IMG/VR virus record: IMGVR_UViG_3300025151_000114
Span: 1 to 38,520 of that record
DNA length: 38,520 nt
Source: a virus
Direction: 5' to 3' (one strand)
A model generated the notes under the pieces. The model ran no database searches. It worked only from the letters and a program-made list of their open reading frames with translations, and was not told the DNA's origin. Shown in pieces: positions 16,501 to 24,258 of the stretch. The translations under genes and the position numbers were made by a program. Position 1 is the first letter of the stretch; each line of letters opens with the position of its first letter.

Positions 16501-18601
16501 CATATGCGTCTTTTGTACCTTCTTCTAATAAACCTAAAAGTTCTTTTGCGTAATCTTCTCCTAAAGTTCCTTTTTCGTAAATGTTAGGTGTCATTTTAAA
16601 TCGTCTTGTACCCTCAATACGAAAATCTGCGTATATTCTGTCTCTTAATTGTAAAATATCTTTGTTTCTTTGTTTTCTTGCAGCTGCAGTTAATTTACCA
16701 TTGCTACCTTTAGCATAATTTTTTGCTGCATCTAAATCGTCAACTGCTCTATAAAATTCTTGTAACTTGTCAAAATACTGACTTATTGTGTAACCATTGT
16801 CTACACCGTCACGAATAATTTTTTGAAACTGTCTTTCCAACTTGTTATATTGTTCTTGTCCTATTCTTCTAATAATCTCTTTTCTTTTTGTTCTGTTAAT
16901 AATAAAACCAGGAACACCTTCGGATTGTCTAAGTATTGTTTCAAGCTCAAGAACTTCTTCTTGTAAATCTGCTAACTTTTCTACTTCAGAAGCTGTTTTT
17001 GTTGCTTTTTGTTTTAATGTGTTAATTCTGTCTTTTAATCCATTTATATAATCGTAATTAACAGGTGTTAATGAATGTGGTGTTAGCGCAAATCTCTTTC
17101 CGTTTTTAACCTCAAAAACAAACGGTTTACCATTTCTACCTTGTAACTTGACAAAAGTCTCAGTACCGTTTTCATCTACTTTTCTAAGATATATTTCTAA
17201 ATCTACACCAGTATCTTTTACTTTTCTTTGTACTACAAAAATATTATCTGATAAATCTCTGTCTAGTTTACTTTGCATTAACTCACGAAGTTTTTTTGCA
17301 GCTAATATCTCAGCTTCTTCACCTGGTAATTTTTTTAACAAATCAGCAAAAGTTTGAACACCTTCGTCTGATAGCATTTTTGTCATAGATTTTCTTTGTT
17401 TGATTAAATATTTTCTTGCTTCTGTTAAGTCTTGGAATCTTCTTGTTTGTGCAGCTGTTCTACCTCTTTGACCTAACAAAGGAGCTCTTTCTAAATCTAT
17501 TCTTACTAATGCGTCATCTAAAGCTTGTAGGGCTTCATCTCCGCCTTTAGCAGCTGCTTCAACAAGGTCGTCTCCAAACCCACCAAGAACATTTTTTATT
17601 CTTTTTGAAATTCTGTCTATAATACGACTTAACTTTCTAGTTGTCTTTCCTACTGTTTTTGTATTTATAATTCGTCCTGTTACTGGGTCAATTGCTTGGT
17701 TAAGTTCAGTTAATATATCTTTAAATTGTTTATTATTGTATATACCTGCTGCTTCTAAAGCATCATCATACGCTTTTCTTGCAACTGTACCCCATTCATT
17801 TAATGGTTTTTTTACAAGTTCTACAGCAGCTTCTCTAGACATACCGCCTCTGACCAATACTTCTATAGCATCGTCTGTACCTTTTTTAGCGGCTGCCTTT
17901 ATTGCATCATCTGTTAACTCAATTAAACCTGCTTTTCTTGCTTGAACAATGACATCATCAAGTTTTGATACAATTTTAGAATCACTTAATATTCCAAGTT
18001 GTTTTAATATTCTTATAGGTCCTGTATATGTCAATGGGTCTGCAAAAATATCAACACCAATATCTAATATAAGTTTTTGTTCAGCACTTGCATTTCTCAA
18101 AGTCGCTTCTGGTATAACACCTATGTTAACAAGAAACTGAGAACCTTCTAAGTAACCCTCTTCAAAAGGACCTGGTCTATTTCCTTTAAAGGCTTCCCAA
18201 GCAGTTGCAACACTTTGGTCAGACAAACCTTCTTTAATAGCACGAACGGGTCTATCGATAAGGTCAAACGCATCCATCCACCACACTTGTCCTGCAGGAA
18301 GGTTAACCATTTTTTCAAACCAATTTCTGCCGTCACCTTTTTCACCTTCTGATTCTGTTAACCTTTTTGTTAAATTATCTACTTGTTTTTGTAAAGCAGC
18401 TATTCTTGCTTCTGTTTCTGTTGGAGCTGCTTGAGGTTGTATAGGTCTTCCAAATAAATCTCTCTTTTGTTCCGTAGGTAAAGAAGGTTGTGTCGATTGT
18501 CGAAACAACCCTCCTGTTAATGTAGATGTAAAGCGAGGAGTGTAGGTGCTTTGTTTTGTGTTAAACTCTGGCAGTTTGAACTTAGGTTCATTTGGTTGCA
18601 T
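13511..18601 (-). CDS. Very large virion-associated protein, probable ejected internal protein
   Basis: A 1696-residue protein, the largest in the window. The N-terminal 60 residues are low-complexity and proline/glutamine-rich. A coiled coil follows (ALQKQVDNLTKRLTESEGEK), then long alanine/lysine-rich helical regions. The last 400 residues hold segments typical of 'large polyvalent' phage proteins: PGYHMRNFFGNITNSFM and KRLFPFYTFFKNNLILQAK. In T7-like phages, giant helical proteins in this place (compare gp15/gp16) are stored in the head and ejected to bridge the cell envelope. No lysozyme or transglycosylase motif was found. The ribosome site is AAGGAGG. It follows the 738-residue gene by 14 bases. 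The ejection role is inferred from size, position and composition. Confidence 0.65.
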   Translation of the reverse strand: MQPNEPKFKLPEFNTKQSTYTPRFTSTLTGGLFRQSTQPSLPTEQKRDLFGRPIQPQAAPTETEARIAALQKQVDNLTKRLTESEGEKGDGRNWFEKMVNLPAGQVWWMDAFDLIDRPVRAIKEGLSDQSVATAWEAFKGNRPGPFEEGYLEGSQFLVNIGVIPEATLRNASAEQKLILDIGVDIFADPLTYTGPIRILKQLGILSDSKIVSKLDDVIVQARKAGLIELTDDAIKAAAKKGTDDAIEVLVRGGMSREAAVELVKKPLNEWGTVARKAYDDALEAAGIYNNKQFKDILTELNQAIDPVTGRIINTKTVGKTTRKLSRIIDRISKRIKNVLGGFGDDLVEAAAKGGDEALQALDDALVRIDLERAPLLGQRGRTAAQTRRFQDLTEARKYLIKQRKSMTKMLSDEGVQTFADLLKKLPGEEAEILAAKKLRELMQSKLDRDLSDNIFVVQRKVKDTGVDLEIYLRKVDENGTETFVKLQGRNGKPFVFEVKNGKRFALTPHSLTPVNYDYINGLKDRINTLKQKATKTASEVEKLADLQEEVLELETILRQSEGVPGFIINRTKRKEIIRRIGQEQYNKLERQFQKIIRDGVDNGYTISQYFDKLQEFYRAVDDLDAAKNYAKGSNGKLTAAARKQRNKDILQLRDRIYADFRIEGTRRFKMTPNIYEKGTLGEDYAKELLGLLEEGTKDAYGVIVKNAQGVEELVILSPDEFFKKIKFKNIMISNTARSSGAKQSFFRAYYGLDVPELQLDEFVKRNDWLPREFETVEAVTEKVLKQEKVIKEGIAVKMLNYVERAGIPLVSPTVGLIKKGVEALSFLFDAKAGLTDELAEFLSKVPAEDIQAARVSVAKVDSITNDIVAATKGRYDPKFVKETINLLIEQGWDGSATLLRKMTLENTWLRWTQQYARAGRSQFAAMDAQKFTDFVEQWKRILRQEGYSDDFIKFTQKNVGQTNAYTAVEFAEGTTVKELEEFGKNLSAVNRDVVFDLGKGNLTSEQLALAKEFNPQVQQIIEETLSQRELLRQLGFEFKEGMLGTGSYFRHAINPKMLAYLKKNSQAASIKQFLDAGTDLLKERLYIGSVAEINAAVRDMFGINIDLFSTDVTYNFADLVRVATTKNEMSQVLGAMLKQQDVIGRSLFEIVSEQDIIARGLKGQFNILGGSFKAEFPNLFKNISPQTQEMLLKYFADSGLGEAGRAIAIQKSAYGVLKRLDNAYVQLPEFVKTFDQYMKFWKTFALITPGYHMRNFFGNITNSFMVGMSLPAQAQYMFRSSWDFTRYKRVMRMLERGEDITGLNQSVLDAFQRVDQYYRSGASQSHRGVRDLEIIKEGMRQIKGQRRGPVRKLGDAILNINYSAAEAMDDYQRYSLYLWAFDTADNSKAVRSAIDVGASKNQIEMLKRREAYKKVSEALFDYSHLTAFEKEYMKRLFPFYTFFKNNLILQAKTIFERPGQYAKLFRSYRYYTESMTGMDVEDLPNYMTDNLWLPMPFQVKKDDKEAIAWLRANLPPSDFTEFVENPFQRGVVSLTAPIKMFIELGTGRDLFTGQQIREFPGQKNEYQGEGFLSSMRDQKGRFTLSTDPYIAKFLNDIGFRSIFSYGTSAIDIYDYTQGTQTRGNMIQAVLDSLGITRVQELDKIEIASLYQNLDKLRDAKDLYEQENEGKLPSLEDLQKIANEQDPTGGVFDNLFN

Positions 18602-18615
18602 AAGCTACCTCCTTT

Positions 18616-20832
18616 TTAAAATGTTTTATCGTAAATTTTCTTAATAGTTGAATAACGACCACCGGTTACTGAATCAAAAGCTCCACCTGGGTCTGCAGGC
18701 ATATTATTAAATATTGTCTTTGCTGTGTTAAATAAAGCTTTATATTGTGTTTTACTATAACTACCTGCTTTTAAAGCAACAGCTAAAGCCATTATATCTG
18801 CGCCTTCCATACTGTATTGTGTTCCATCTACTGTAATAAGGTATTCTTGTTGAGCAGCATTTGAAGTTGCTTGTCCTGCAGGTTTTGTAATTTCAAGAGA
18901 ACTAAAATCTCCGTTCCAAATTTCAGGTCCTTCATTCATCATTAAATCAGAAGCCATTAAAGAGCTAGATACTTTACTCATATCAGCTTTATTAACATCT
19001 TGTTCAAAAGCAGCATATAAACCAGCAATACCGCCTATAATCCATCCTGGGCCTGGAAAGATAGAACCAGCAGCAACACCTGCCATAACTGTTCCAACTT
19101 TTTCTCCCCAATCAGAATCTGGTATATTGTTTAAAACAGCCATCATACGATTTTCTAATTGTGTTGCTTCATTACTCATTTGCCAGTTTTCGTATGTTTT
19201 CTGTTCATCTAAAAAGCTAGTATCTAAACCTAATCGCTCTAGTTCTGCTATCGCTCCAGCTTTATCCATTGTTCCCGCTGCTATTTGGGCTTCTATTGCA
19301 GTTTGGAATACAGATTGCACATCTTGTAATCCATATTCTTGTGCTAGGCCATTTGCTTCTGCTAGACTCATCGAACCATCTAAAACTCTTTGACTTAATT
19401 GTTGACTAAACGCTAATCTTGCTTCAGATGTTGCGCTTTCTAACTGTAAACTTTGTATGTAATTTGTTTTTGCTATGTCAGGTATATTACCTCTTTCTAA
19501 TTCAATTGCTTGTAATGCTTGGTCTCTTTCTCTCATTAGTGCGTCCAAAGCTACCATTTCTTGTGTAGATAGGTAGTCTTGAATTTGTTGACCAATACCG
19601 CCTGTAAATCCTTGTTGTTCTAAATTACCTCTTACAGCACCTCTGTTAATAGCAAGTTGCATAAACTGATTGTATCTTTGATTATAGTTTTGAAGAACCG
19701 CTTCTACTTCTGCATCTAGTTGTTCATTTAATCTTGTTTCTTCGTCTCTAATTCCTGCATCATAACTTGCTGAAGCACCACTTAAAGTAATTTGATTTCC
19801 GTCATTATCTGTTTGACCGTCTCCTTCAACAGGTTCTGGTGTAGTGTCGCCGCCTTCTGTTCTTAGTCTGTCTCTTTCTTCTTCTTCAGCTATCACTTGT
19901 TTTTCTTCTTCACGAGCTCGTTGCAGTGCATCTGGCTGTAGACCTGCGCCTGTGTAATCTGGTTGTAGACCTGCGCCTGTGTAATCTACTTCACCAGGTG
20001 TAGGAGCCGTATAAGCGTCGCCTGTCATTTGTTCTAAACTAGGTAGTGTGTTTCCTGGTAAAATCATTTCTCCTTGTGCCGCTCTCGCTTCTGCTGCTTT
20101 TCTTCTTGCTTCTGCTGCTCTTCTTTCTGCTATGATAGCATCTTCTTCTGCATTTGTCGCTTTTTCAATACTAGGCATTGTGTTGCCTGCTAAATAATCT
20201 CCTTGTTCTGCTCTTGCTTGTGCCGCTCTTTGTCTTGGAACAGGGTCAGCTTGAGTGTAACCAGATTGGGTAGGACTAATAGCACCTGTATAAGTACCGG
20301 CTAAAGAACCTAACCTTTCGTCGACACCAAACCTACCAGGACCTCTTTGAACAGGGTTTGTAAAAGCTTCTCTTCTTTGTACATCAAATTGAGAACTTTC
20401 TAGAGTAGGCATACCTCCTAGACCTATACCATCTCCTTGTTCTGCTCGTGCCATAGCACCTGCTCTTCTATCCATAGCCATTTGTGCAGTGTCAACAGGA
20501 CTATATCCTGCTCTTTGTGTTGCGCTTACACCTCTACGAAGTTCGTCTTCTCTTCGTTCTTTTGCTATCAATGCGTCTTGCTCTATAATTGCGCGTTGCA
20601 TACCAGTTGCTTGAGCTTGACCACCTGCACCAGAAAGACCTGGTACAACAGGAGGCATAGCCGTATTTGCTGCCAATCTTTCTTGACCCATATTTCTTTG
20701 GATACCACTGCTTAATTGTCTAGTAAAAGCAGCCTGTCCTAATGCAGCAGGGTCATTATTTCTGACAAAATTTTCTTGATAAATATCTGCGTAATCTCTT
20801 TCTTCTCTCTTAACTCTTTTCGGTGTTGCCAT
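18616..20832 (-). CDS. Probable internal virion/ejection protein with N-terminal sequence repeats
   Basis: This 738-residue protein has a disordered, charged N-terminal half. It contains three related segments of about 20 residues (128-147, 206-225, 249-268), each with ARAxQG followed by a G-x-PS/TLE motif, and a tandem DYTGAGLQP pair at 283-300. Residues 355-550 are helical and glutamine-rich. Residues about 578-609 form a glycine-rich hydrophobic stretch (TVMAGVAAGSIFPGPGWIIG) that could insert in a membrane. The C terminus is compact. Size, a membrane-active-looking segment and the position just before the giant 1696-residue protein fit an ejected internal protein. The start has AAGGAGG and overlaps the upstream membrane-protein gene by 23 bases. 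Confidence 0.6.
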   Translation of the reverse strand: MATPKRVKREERDYADIYQENFVRNNDPAALGQAAFTRQLSSGIQRNMGQERLAANTAMPPVVPGLSGAGGQAQATGMQRAIIEQDALIAKERREDELRRGVSATQRAGYSPVDTAQMAMDRRAGAMARAEQGDGIGLGGMPTLESSQFDVQRREAFTNPVQRGPGRFGVDERLGSLAGTYTGAISPTQSGYTQADPVPRQRAAQARAEQGDYLAGNTMPSIEKATNAEEDAIIAERRAAEARRKAAEARAAQGEMILPGNTLPSLEQMTGDAYTAPTPGEVDYTGAGLQPDYTGAGLQPDALQRAREEEKQVIAEEEERDRLRTEGGDTTPEPVEGDGQTDNDGNQITLSGASASYDAGIRDEETRLNEQLDAEVEAVLQNYNQRYNQFMQLAINRGAVRGNLEQQGFTGGIGQQIQDYLSTQEMVALDALMRERDQALQAIELERGNIPDIAKTNYIQSLQLESATSEARLAFSQQLSQRVLDGSMSLAEANGLAQEYGLQDVQSVFQTAIEAQIAAGTMDKAGAIAELERLGLDTSFLDEQKTYENWQMSNEATQLENRMMAVLNNIPDSDWGEKVGTVMAGVAAGSIFPGPGWIIGGIAGLYAAFEQDVNKADMSKVSSSLMASDLMMNEGPEIWNGDFSSLEITKPAGQATSNAAQQEYLITVDGTQYSMEGADIMALAVALKAGSYSKTQYKALFNTAKTIFNNMPADPGGAFDSVTGGRYSTIKKIYDKTF
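19933..19986 (-). repeat. 27-base tandem repeat, two copies, in the 738-residue protein gene
   Basis: Two adjacent 27-base units (19933-19959 and 19960-19986) differ at one base and encode DYTGAGLQP twice. The near identity suggests a recent duplication, with possible copy-number variation between relatives. Confidence 0.85.
20029..20451 (-). repeat. Three diverged 20-residue repeats in the 738-residue virion protein
   Basis: Copies begin at residues 128, 206 and 249 with ARAEQGDG, ARAEQGDY and ARAAQGEM, and end with MPTLESS, MPSIEKA and LPSLEQM. The spacer between copies is irregular (58 and 23 residues). They look like short binding motifs in a disordered region rather than a folded repeat domain. 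Confidence 0.7.
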
Positions 20833-21694
20833 TTCTTACCTCCTTGACCTTATCACTAAGGTAGTCTCTAATTATATTAAATCTTGTTTGTAAATCTACA
20901 AGCAAAACTTTCTTCATATAATCTTCTGCATAGCTTCTACCCATAATAAACATATAAAGTAAGATAACTAAACTGAAGAACACTTGAAACCAAAATGCAA
21001 CATCACCAACATTTGCTGTATAGATAAATGAGTTAATAAATAAAACAAACCCAAATCCTAGTAAAAATCTTGGCGTACTGTCCTTGATAATTCTACCAGG
21101 TCCAGCAAGTTTTTGATTTTGCTTCTTCGTTTCTTTTGCTTCTCCACTTTCAATAAACGAACGGTTAATTTCGTCATAGTCGACTTTCATCGAAATTATA
21201 AATCTTTCTAATCTCTTTTCATCAATTAGTTTTAATAACTTGTTTCTTCTTTTGCAATATTTGTTTTTCTTTTTCTCTGCAGGTGTGCCATTATACCACG
21301 CATTCAAATCTGCAGGTTTTGCTTTTATTTCTTCTTTGGCGATTATACCTTTTATTTGTTCTGTGTATGCTCTCTTTTTTTCTATTTTATTTTTACCAAA
21401 CACCCACTGACCAAAATCAGATTGGATGTCTTGGCGAACCGCTTTGGTTACTGTAGCATCTAAATCTAAGTAAGCTTTGTTCTCTTCCATATTTCTGTTA
21501 TTAAATAAACTAATGGTCGTTGAGAACACAATTAAGTTCGCCAAATTTTGTGATATTGTTTTGTTCCAAAACTCGGAACTTGTTATGATGTCTGCTCTAA
21601 ACTCTGCAGATACAAAGTTAAATAAACCTACGACTGCAAATGAGAACAGATACAGTAACACATATGGTGCTACTCTCCCTATTTTTCTCCACAT
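20810..21694 (-). CDS. Membrane protein with a central charged cytoplasm-like domain, unknown function
   Basis: The 294-residue product has hydrophobic segments at about 8-30 and 50-66, then a lysine-rich central part (about 70-205), then two more hydrophobic segments at about 208-255 (FLLGFGFVLFINSFIYTA and VFFSLVILLYMFIMG). Four membrane passes with a large soluble loop are therefore likely. No enzyme motif was recognised. Its ATG overlaps the stop of the upstream 139-residue membrane protein (TAATG), and its end overlaps the 738-residue virion gene. A role in lysis, envelope contact or superinfection exclusion is possible but not shown. Confidence 0.65.
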   Translation of the reverse strand: MWRKIGRVAPYVLLYLFSFAVVGLFNFVSAEFRADIITSSEFWNKTISQNLANLIVFSTTISLFNNRNMEENKAYLDLDATVTKAVRQDIQSDFGQWVFGKNKIEKKRAYTEQIKGIIAKEEIKAKPADLNAWYNGTPAEKKKNKYCKRRNKLLKLIDEKRLERFIISMKVDYDEINRSFIESGEAKETKKQNQKLAGPGRIIKDSTPRFLLGFGFVLFINSFIYTANVGDVAFWFQVFFSLVILLYMFIMGRSYAEDYMKKVLLVDLQTRFNIIRDYLSDKVKEVRNGNTEKS

Positions 21695-22113
21695 TATTCA
21701 TTCACCCACTCTTTAAACTTTTCTACTTTATGCTTATGTATCAATGTATGGAAGATTCCGCCTATCATATAAGACACAACCCACCAACCGACTACAAATG
21801 TAAACTCTGCTGTGTAACCTGCAGTTATTTTAAGTAACATAAATGCAAGTATAAACGGTATGACATATACGAGCCACATTGTAATACCTCTTAATAAATC
21901 GACACGGTTAAATGTTTTTGCATATTCAACAATGCGATTTCGAAAGAAGAAGAATATCATTGCAAACACAATGATTAAACCAATACTCATCTTATACCAA
22001 GTTGACTTGCCCTCAAATAAATCTGTAAATGGAAACTTAATGTTGACAATAAATATAGGCACAAGCAAAGAAAAGGTTATGTAGCCTAGCCATAATAGTA
22101 TTCTTCTTTTCAT
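21694..22113 (-). CDS. Small multi-pass membrane protein, unknown function
   Basis: The 139-residue protein has four likely membrane segments: about 5-24, 43-58, 74-97 and 105-124, joined by short charged loops (FFRNRIVEYAKTFNR). The C terminus is basic (HKHKVEKFKEW). The ribosome site is AAAGGAGGAG. It lies between a one-pass protein and a four-pass protein; three consecutive membrane proteins in a late operon could be a lysis or membrane-remodelling group. There is no holin signature beyond size and hydrophobicity. Confidence 0.6.
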   Translation of the reverse strand: MKRRILLWLGYITFSLLVPIFIVNIKFPFTDLFEGKSTWYKMSIGLIIVFAMIFFFFRNRIVEYAKTFNRVDLLRGITMWLVYVIPFILAFMLLKITAGYTAEFTFVVGWWVVSYMIGGIFHTLIHKHKVEKFKEWVNE

Positions 22114-22125
22114 TTTGCTCCTCCT

Positions 22126-22545
22126 TTATTTAAGTTGGCTTCTTAGTTTAGATATAGCGTCTTCTCCAACTTTTTCTAACTCTTGTACTAATGCTTTGAC
22201 TGGTGCAGGTTTTTCTTCCTCACCCTCTAACTTCGGTAATAACTCTTCATATGCTTTCTTCACCTCTTCAAAAACTTCTAATGCTTGCTCTTTTGCTTCT
22301 GGTGATAAGTTTGAGTTAATGACTGCATTTTTATATAACAATGTTGATTGAAATGTTATTGTTGCAATCGCACGAAGTTGAACAGCTAAGTTCGCGTGTT
22401 TTTCAAGTGCTGCTCTGTCTTCAGCCAATGCGCCGACGCCTTTAATTATTGAGCGTACGAGGACACCTGCTAAACCTAAAACAACAAATGAAATAATATT
22501 TGCGACTAATGTGCTATTCTCTAAATAATTTAATAACTCTTGCAT
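22126..22545 (-). CDS. Small protein with one N-terminal membrane segment, holin-like candidate
   Basis: Residues about 13-35 (ANIISFVVLGLAGVLVRSII) form one membrane segment. A long charged helical tail follows, with LSPEAKEQALEVFEEVKKAYEELLPKLE and a proline break. This layout of one membrane helix and a coiled cytoplasmic tail resembles LLH-type phage holins, but the match is weak and other roles are possible. Its start overlaps the stop of the 54-residue gene (TAATG). It is 139 residues long. Confidence 0.55.
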   Translation of the reverse strand: MQELLNYLENSTLVANIISFVVLGLAGVLVRSIIKGVGALAEDRAALEKHANLAVQLRAIATITFQSTLLYKNAVINSNLSPEAKEQALEVFEEVKKAYEELLPKLEGEEEKPAPVKALVQELEKVGEDAISKLRSQLK

Positions 22546-22709
22546 TATTTCATACCTCTCATTTTCTTCATCTTGCTGAAGTAATCTGGTCCACCCGCTG
22601 CAGGGTTTTTACCCTTCATCATAGGTTTCTTCATTCCACCCTTTGGTTTTGTAATCTTTTTCTTTGGTCTCCCTACTTGGCTACCGTATGTTCCTTTTCC
22701 TTGTGGCAT
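22545..22709 (-). CDS. 54-residue basic protein with C-terminal DYFSKM motif
   Basis: ATG at 22709 to TAA at 22545, joined to both neighbours by TAATG overlaps. The product is strongly basic and glycine/methionine/lysine-rich (SQVGRPKKKITKPKGGMKKP) and ends PDYFSKMKKMRGMK. There is no membrane segment. The same DYFSKM-x-x-M-x-G motif opens the 147-residue protein encoded beside the portal gene (35004-35447). Small basic proteins of this kind in late operons may bind DNA or the virion. The frame is well supported by its overlaps and the AAAGGA site; the function is unknown. Confidence 0.7.
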   Translation of the reverse strand: MPQGKGTYGSQVGRPKKKITKPKGGMKKPMMKGKNPAAGGPDYFSKMKKMRGMK

Positions 22710-23128
22710 TATAACAACCGTCCTTTCTTCTCGATTTCTTCGACATAATCTAACACTTTGCCGATAAGTGTTCTTGTTTCATCAATTTTTGCTTCTAATT
22801 GATGTATTTTTTCTGGGTAAGCTTCGTCAATGCTTTTCCCAAATACAACTGCGTATGTTAGTGGTAAACGGTCTACTGTAAATCGTTCAACACCTTCACT
22901 TCCTGTTGCTGTGATAACGAGGTCAATATGTGCTTTTTTTAACTCATTTACACCTATAACAATGTTGTCTTCAAAGCTTTTAAACTTAGACCCGTTAACA
23001 GAATATTCAAATTTTTTATTCTCAAAGTCCTCAATATGCTCTTTGATTACAGAGGCCTCTATACTATTGTTAGCAAGACCGCTGTTATTTACTATATGTA
23101 TGTGACCTTCTTTTAGTATAAACTTCAT
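22709..23128 (-). CDS. Late-operon protein of unknown function
   Basis: A 139-residue soluble protein. The first 100 residues look beta-rich with amphipathic strands (EYSVNGSKFKSFEDNIVIGV, IDLVITATGSEGVERFTVDR). The last 35 residues are a helix with heptad-like pattern (HQLEAKIDETRTLIGKVLDY). This is compatible with a small trimeric or tail-associated structural protein or fibre chaperone. The ribosome site is TAGGAGGTAT. It lies just downstream of the fibre genes. No family was recognised. Confidence 0.65.
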   Translation of the reverse strand: MKFILKEGHIHIVNNSGLANNSIEASVIKEHIEDFENKKFEYSVNGSKFKSFEDNIVIGVNELKKAHIDLVITATGSEGVERFTVDRLPLTYAVVFGKSIDEAYPEKIHQLEAKIDETRTLIGKVLDYVEEIEKKGRLL

Positions 23129-23138
23129 TTTATACCTC

Positions 23139-23378
23139 CTATACTTCTGTTGTGGTTATAACATAATAACCCATTGCCTTTATTGTTGTCCACACTTCGT
23201 CTCCAAAGTGTCCGTGTAAATCCTCGTCAAAGTTGTCTTCTAATATTTTAACAAGATTTTCTTTACTACCTTGTATCGTTCTTTCGTTCTTTCTACCATC
23301 GTCAAGCAATTCAGTAAAAATAATACCTCTATCAGAACCTAACTCTTTTATTTGATTGATAACATCTAATTTTTTCAT
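23139..23378 (-). CDS. Small acidic protein of unknown function
   Basis: The product has 79 residues, with alternating acidic and hydrophobic residues and no membrane segment or cysteine. It begins MKKLDVINQIKELGSDRGI and ends in a predicted beta strand (GYYVITTTEV). The start follows a TAGGAGGAAA site, nine bases after the MAM-domain gene. Function not recognised; the position suggests an accessory to the fibre genes. Confidence 0.6.
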   Translation of the reverse strand: MKKLDVINQIKELGSDRGIIFTELLDDGRKNERTIQGSKENLVKILEDNFDEDLHGHFGDEVWTTIKAMGYYVITTTEV

Positions 23379-23387
23379 ACTTTCCTC

Positions 23388-24245
23388 CTATGTTATTGTC
23401 CTTGATACAACATTTGATATAGTCTCACCACTTGCTTGTGCGGTTGCATACATTGTAAATGTTGCGAATGATGGTTGTGAACTTGTTACTGTAACACTTG
23501 AACCACTTGCTATCGTACCTCTATTTACATCTGGTGTAGAGTCACTTTCTTCTGCCATAATTACCGCTGAGTTGTTATCATTGTTTGTAACTTGTATTTG
23601 CCACTGGTTAACCATATAAATACCTGCGGATATACTTGGGTCTGCTGTTTGTGCTTGCCCTGCTGCGTAAACAACTGTTGAAGCCCAATATACTTTATCT
23701 ACTTCTGTGCTACCAAAATATACTTTACTTGGCTGTGCTGTTCCCCAATATAAATTGTTTGTTCCAGTTGCTGGAGCTGAAGAACTTACTTCAATATAGT
23801 CTAATGCGACATCTCCTCGGTATCCTCCGGCTGCTACATTTCTAAACCGCAAAGCTGTGGCTCCTGTAAAAGTCGCAGTTTCAGTATTCCATTGATTACC
23901 TTGGTTACCTGTGCTACTCCAAATACTTGTCCACGAACTACCTGTGTATGCTTCTAAATACAGCGTTCCTTGCTCGATTCCGTATTGATGTGTGTAAAAA
24001 TCAACAGTTCCTTCTGTTTCACCACTGGGTAAGTTATATTGTATAATATCTGTGTTACCAGAACTATACGAACTACCACTTGATGTTTCTACATAAATGT
24101 AATGAGAACCACTATATGCTGAACTTGGCCCTGTACTACCTGATGGAGTGCCTCCACTTCGCCTTGCCCAGCCTGTTGTACTAAATTGAGTAATATTGGT
24201 CCAAGAGCCAAAACTTGATTCAAAACTTTCTAAATATGTTGACAT
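23388..24245 (-). CDS. MAM-like-domain adhesin/tail fibre protein
   Basis: A 285-residue serine/threonine/glycine-rich protein. Residues about 5-155 match the MAM jelly-roll pattern: FESSFGSWTNIT at the start, a GWARRSGGTPSGSTGP loop, GSHYIYVETS, FYTHQYG and a closing ALDYIEVS. MAM domains are adhesive beta sandwiches, found in some phage and bacterial surface proteins. Residues about 165-195 hold short W/VY repeats (LYWG, KVYFGSTEVDKVYWAS), common in phage structural proteins. The C-terminal 90 residues resemble an Ig-like beta domain. It lies at the end of the fibre gene group and probably helps in host-surface recognition. Ribosome site GGGAGG. Confidence 0.72.
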   Translation of the reverse strand: MSTYLESFESSFGSWTNITQFSTTGWARRSGGTPSGSTGPSSAYSGSHYIYVETSSGSSYSSGNTDIIQYNLPSGETEGTVDFYTHQYGIEQGTLYLEAYTGSSWTSIWSSTGNQGNQWNTETATFTGATALRFRNVAAGGYRGDVALDYIEVSSSAPATGTNNLYWGTAQPSKVYFGSTEVDKVYWASTVVYAAGQAQTADPSISAGIYMVNQWQIQVTNNDNNSAVIMAEESDSTPDVNRGTIASGSSVTVTSSQPSFATFTMYATAQASGETISNVVSRTIT

Positions 24246-24258
24246 AATAGACCTCCCT

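Noticed and set aside
13511-18601. Lysozyme/transglycosylase domain in the giant protein (as in T7 gp16)
   Set aside because: I found no glutamate-containing goose-lysozyme or SLT motif near the N terminus or elsewhere.
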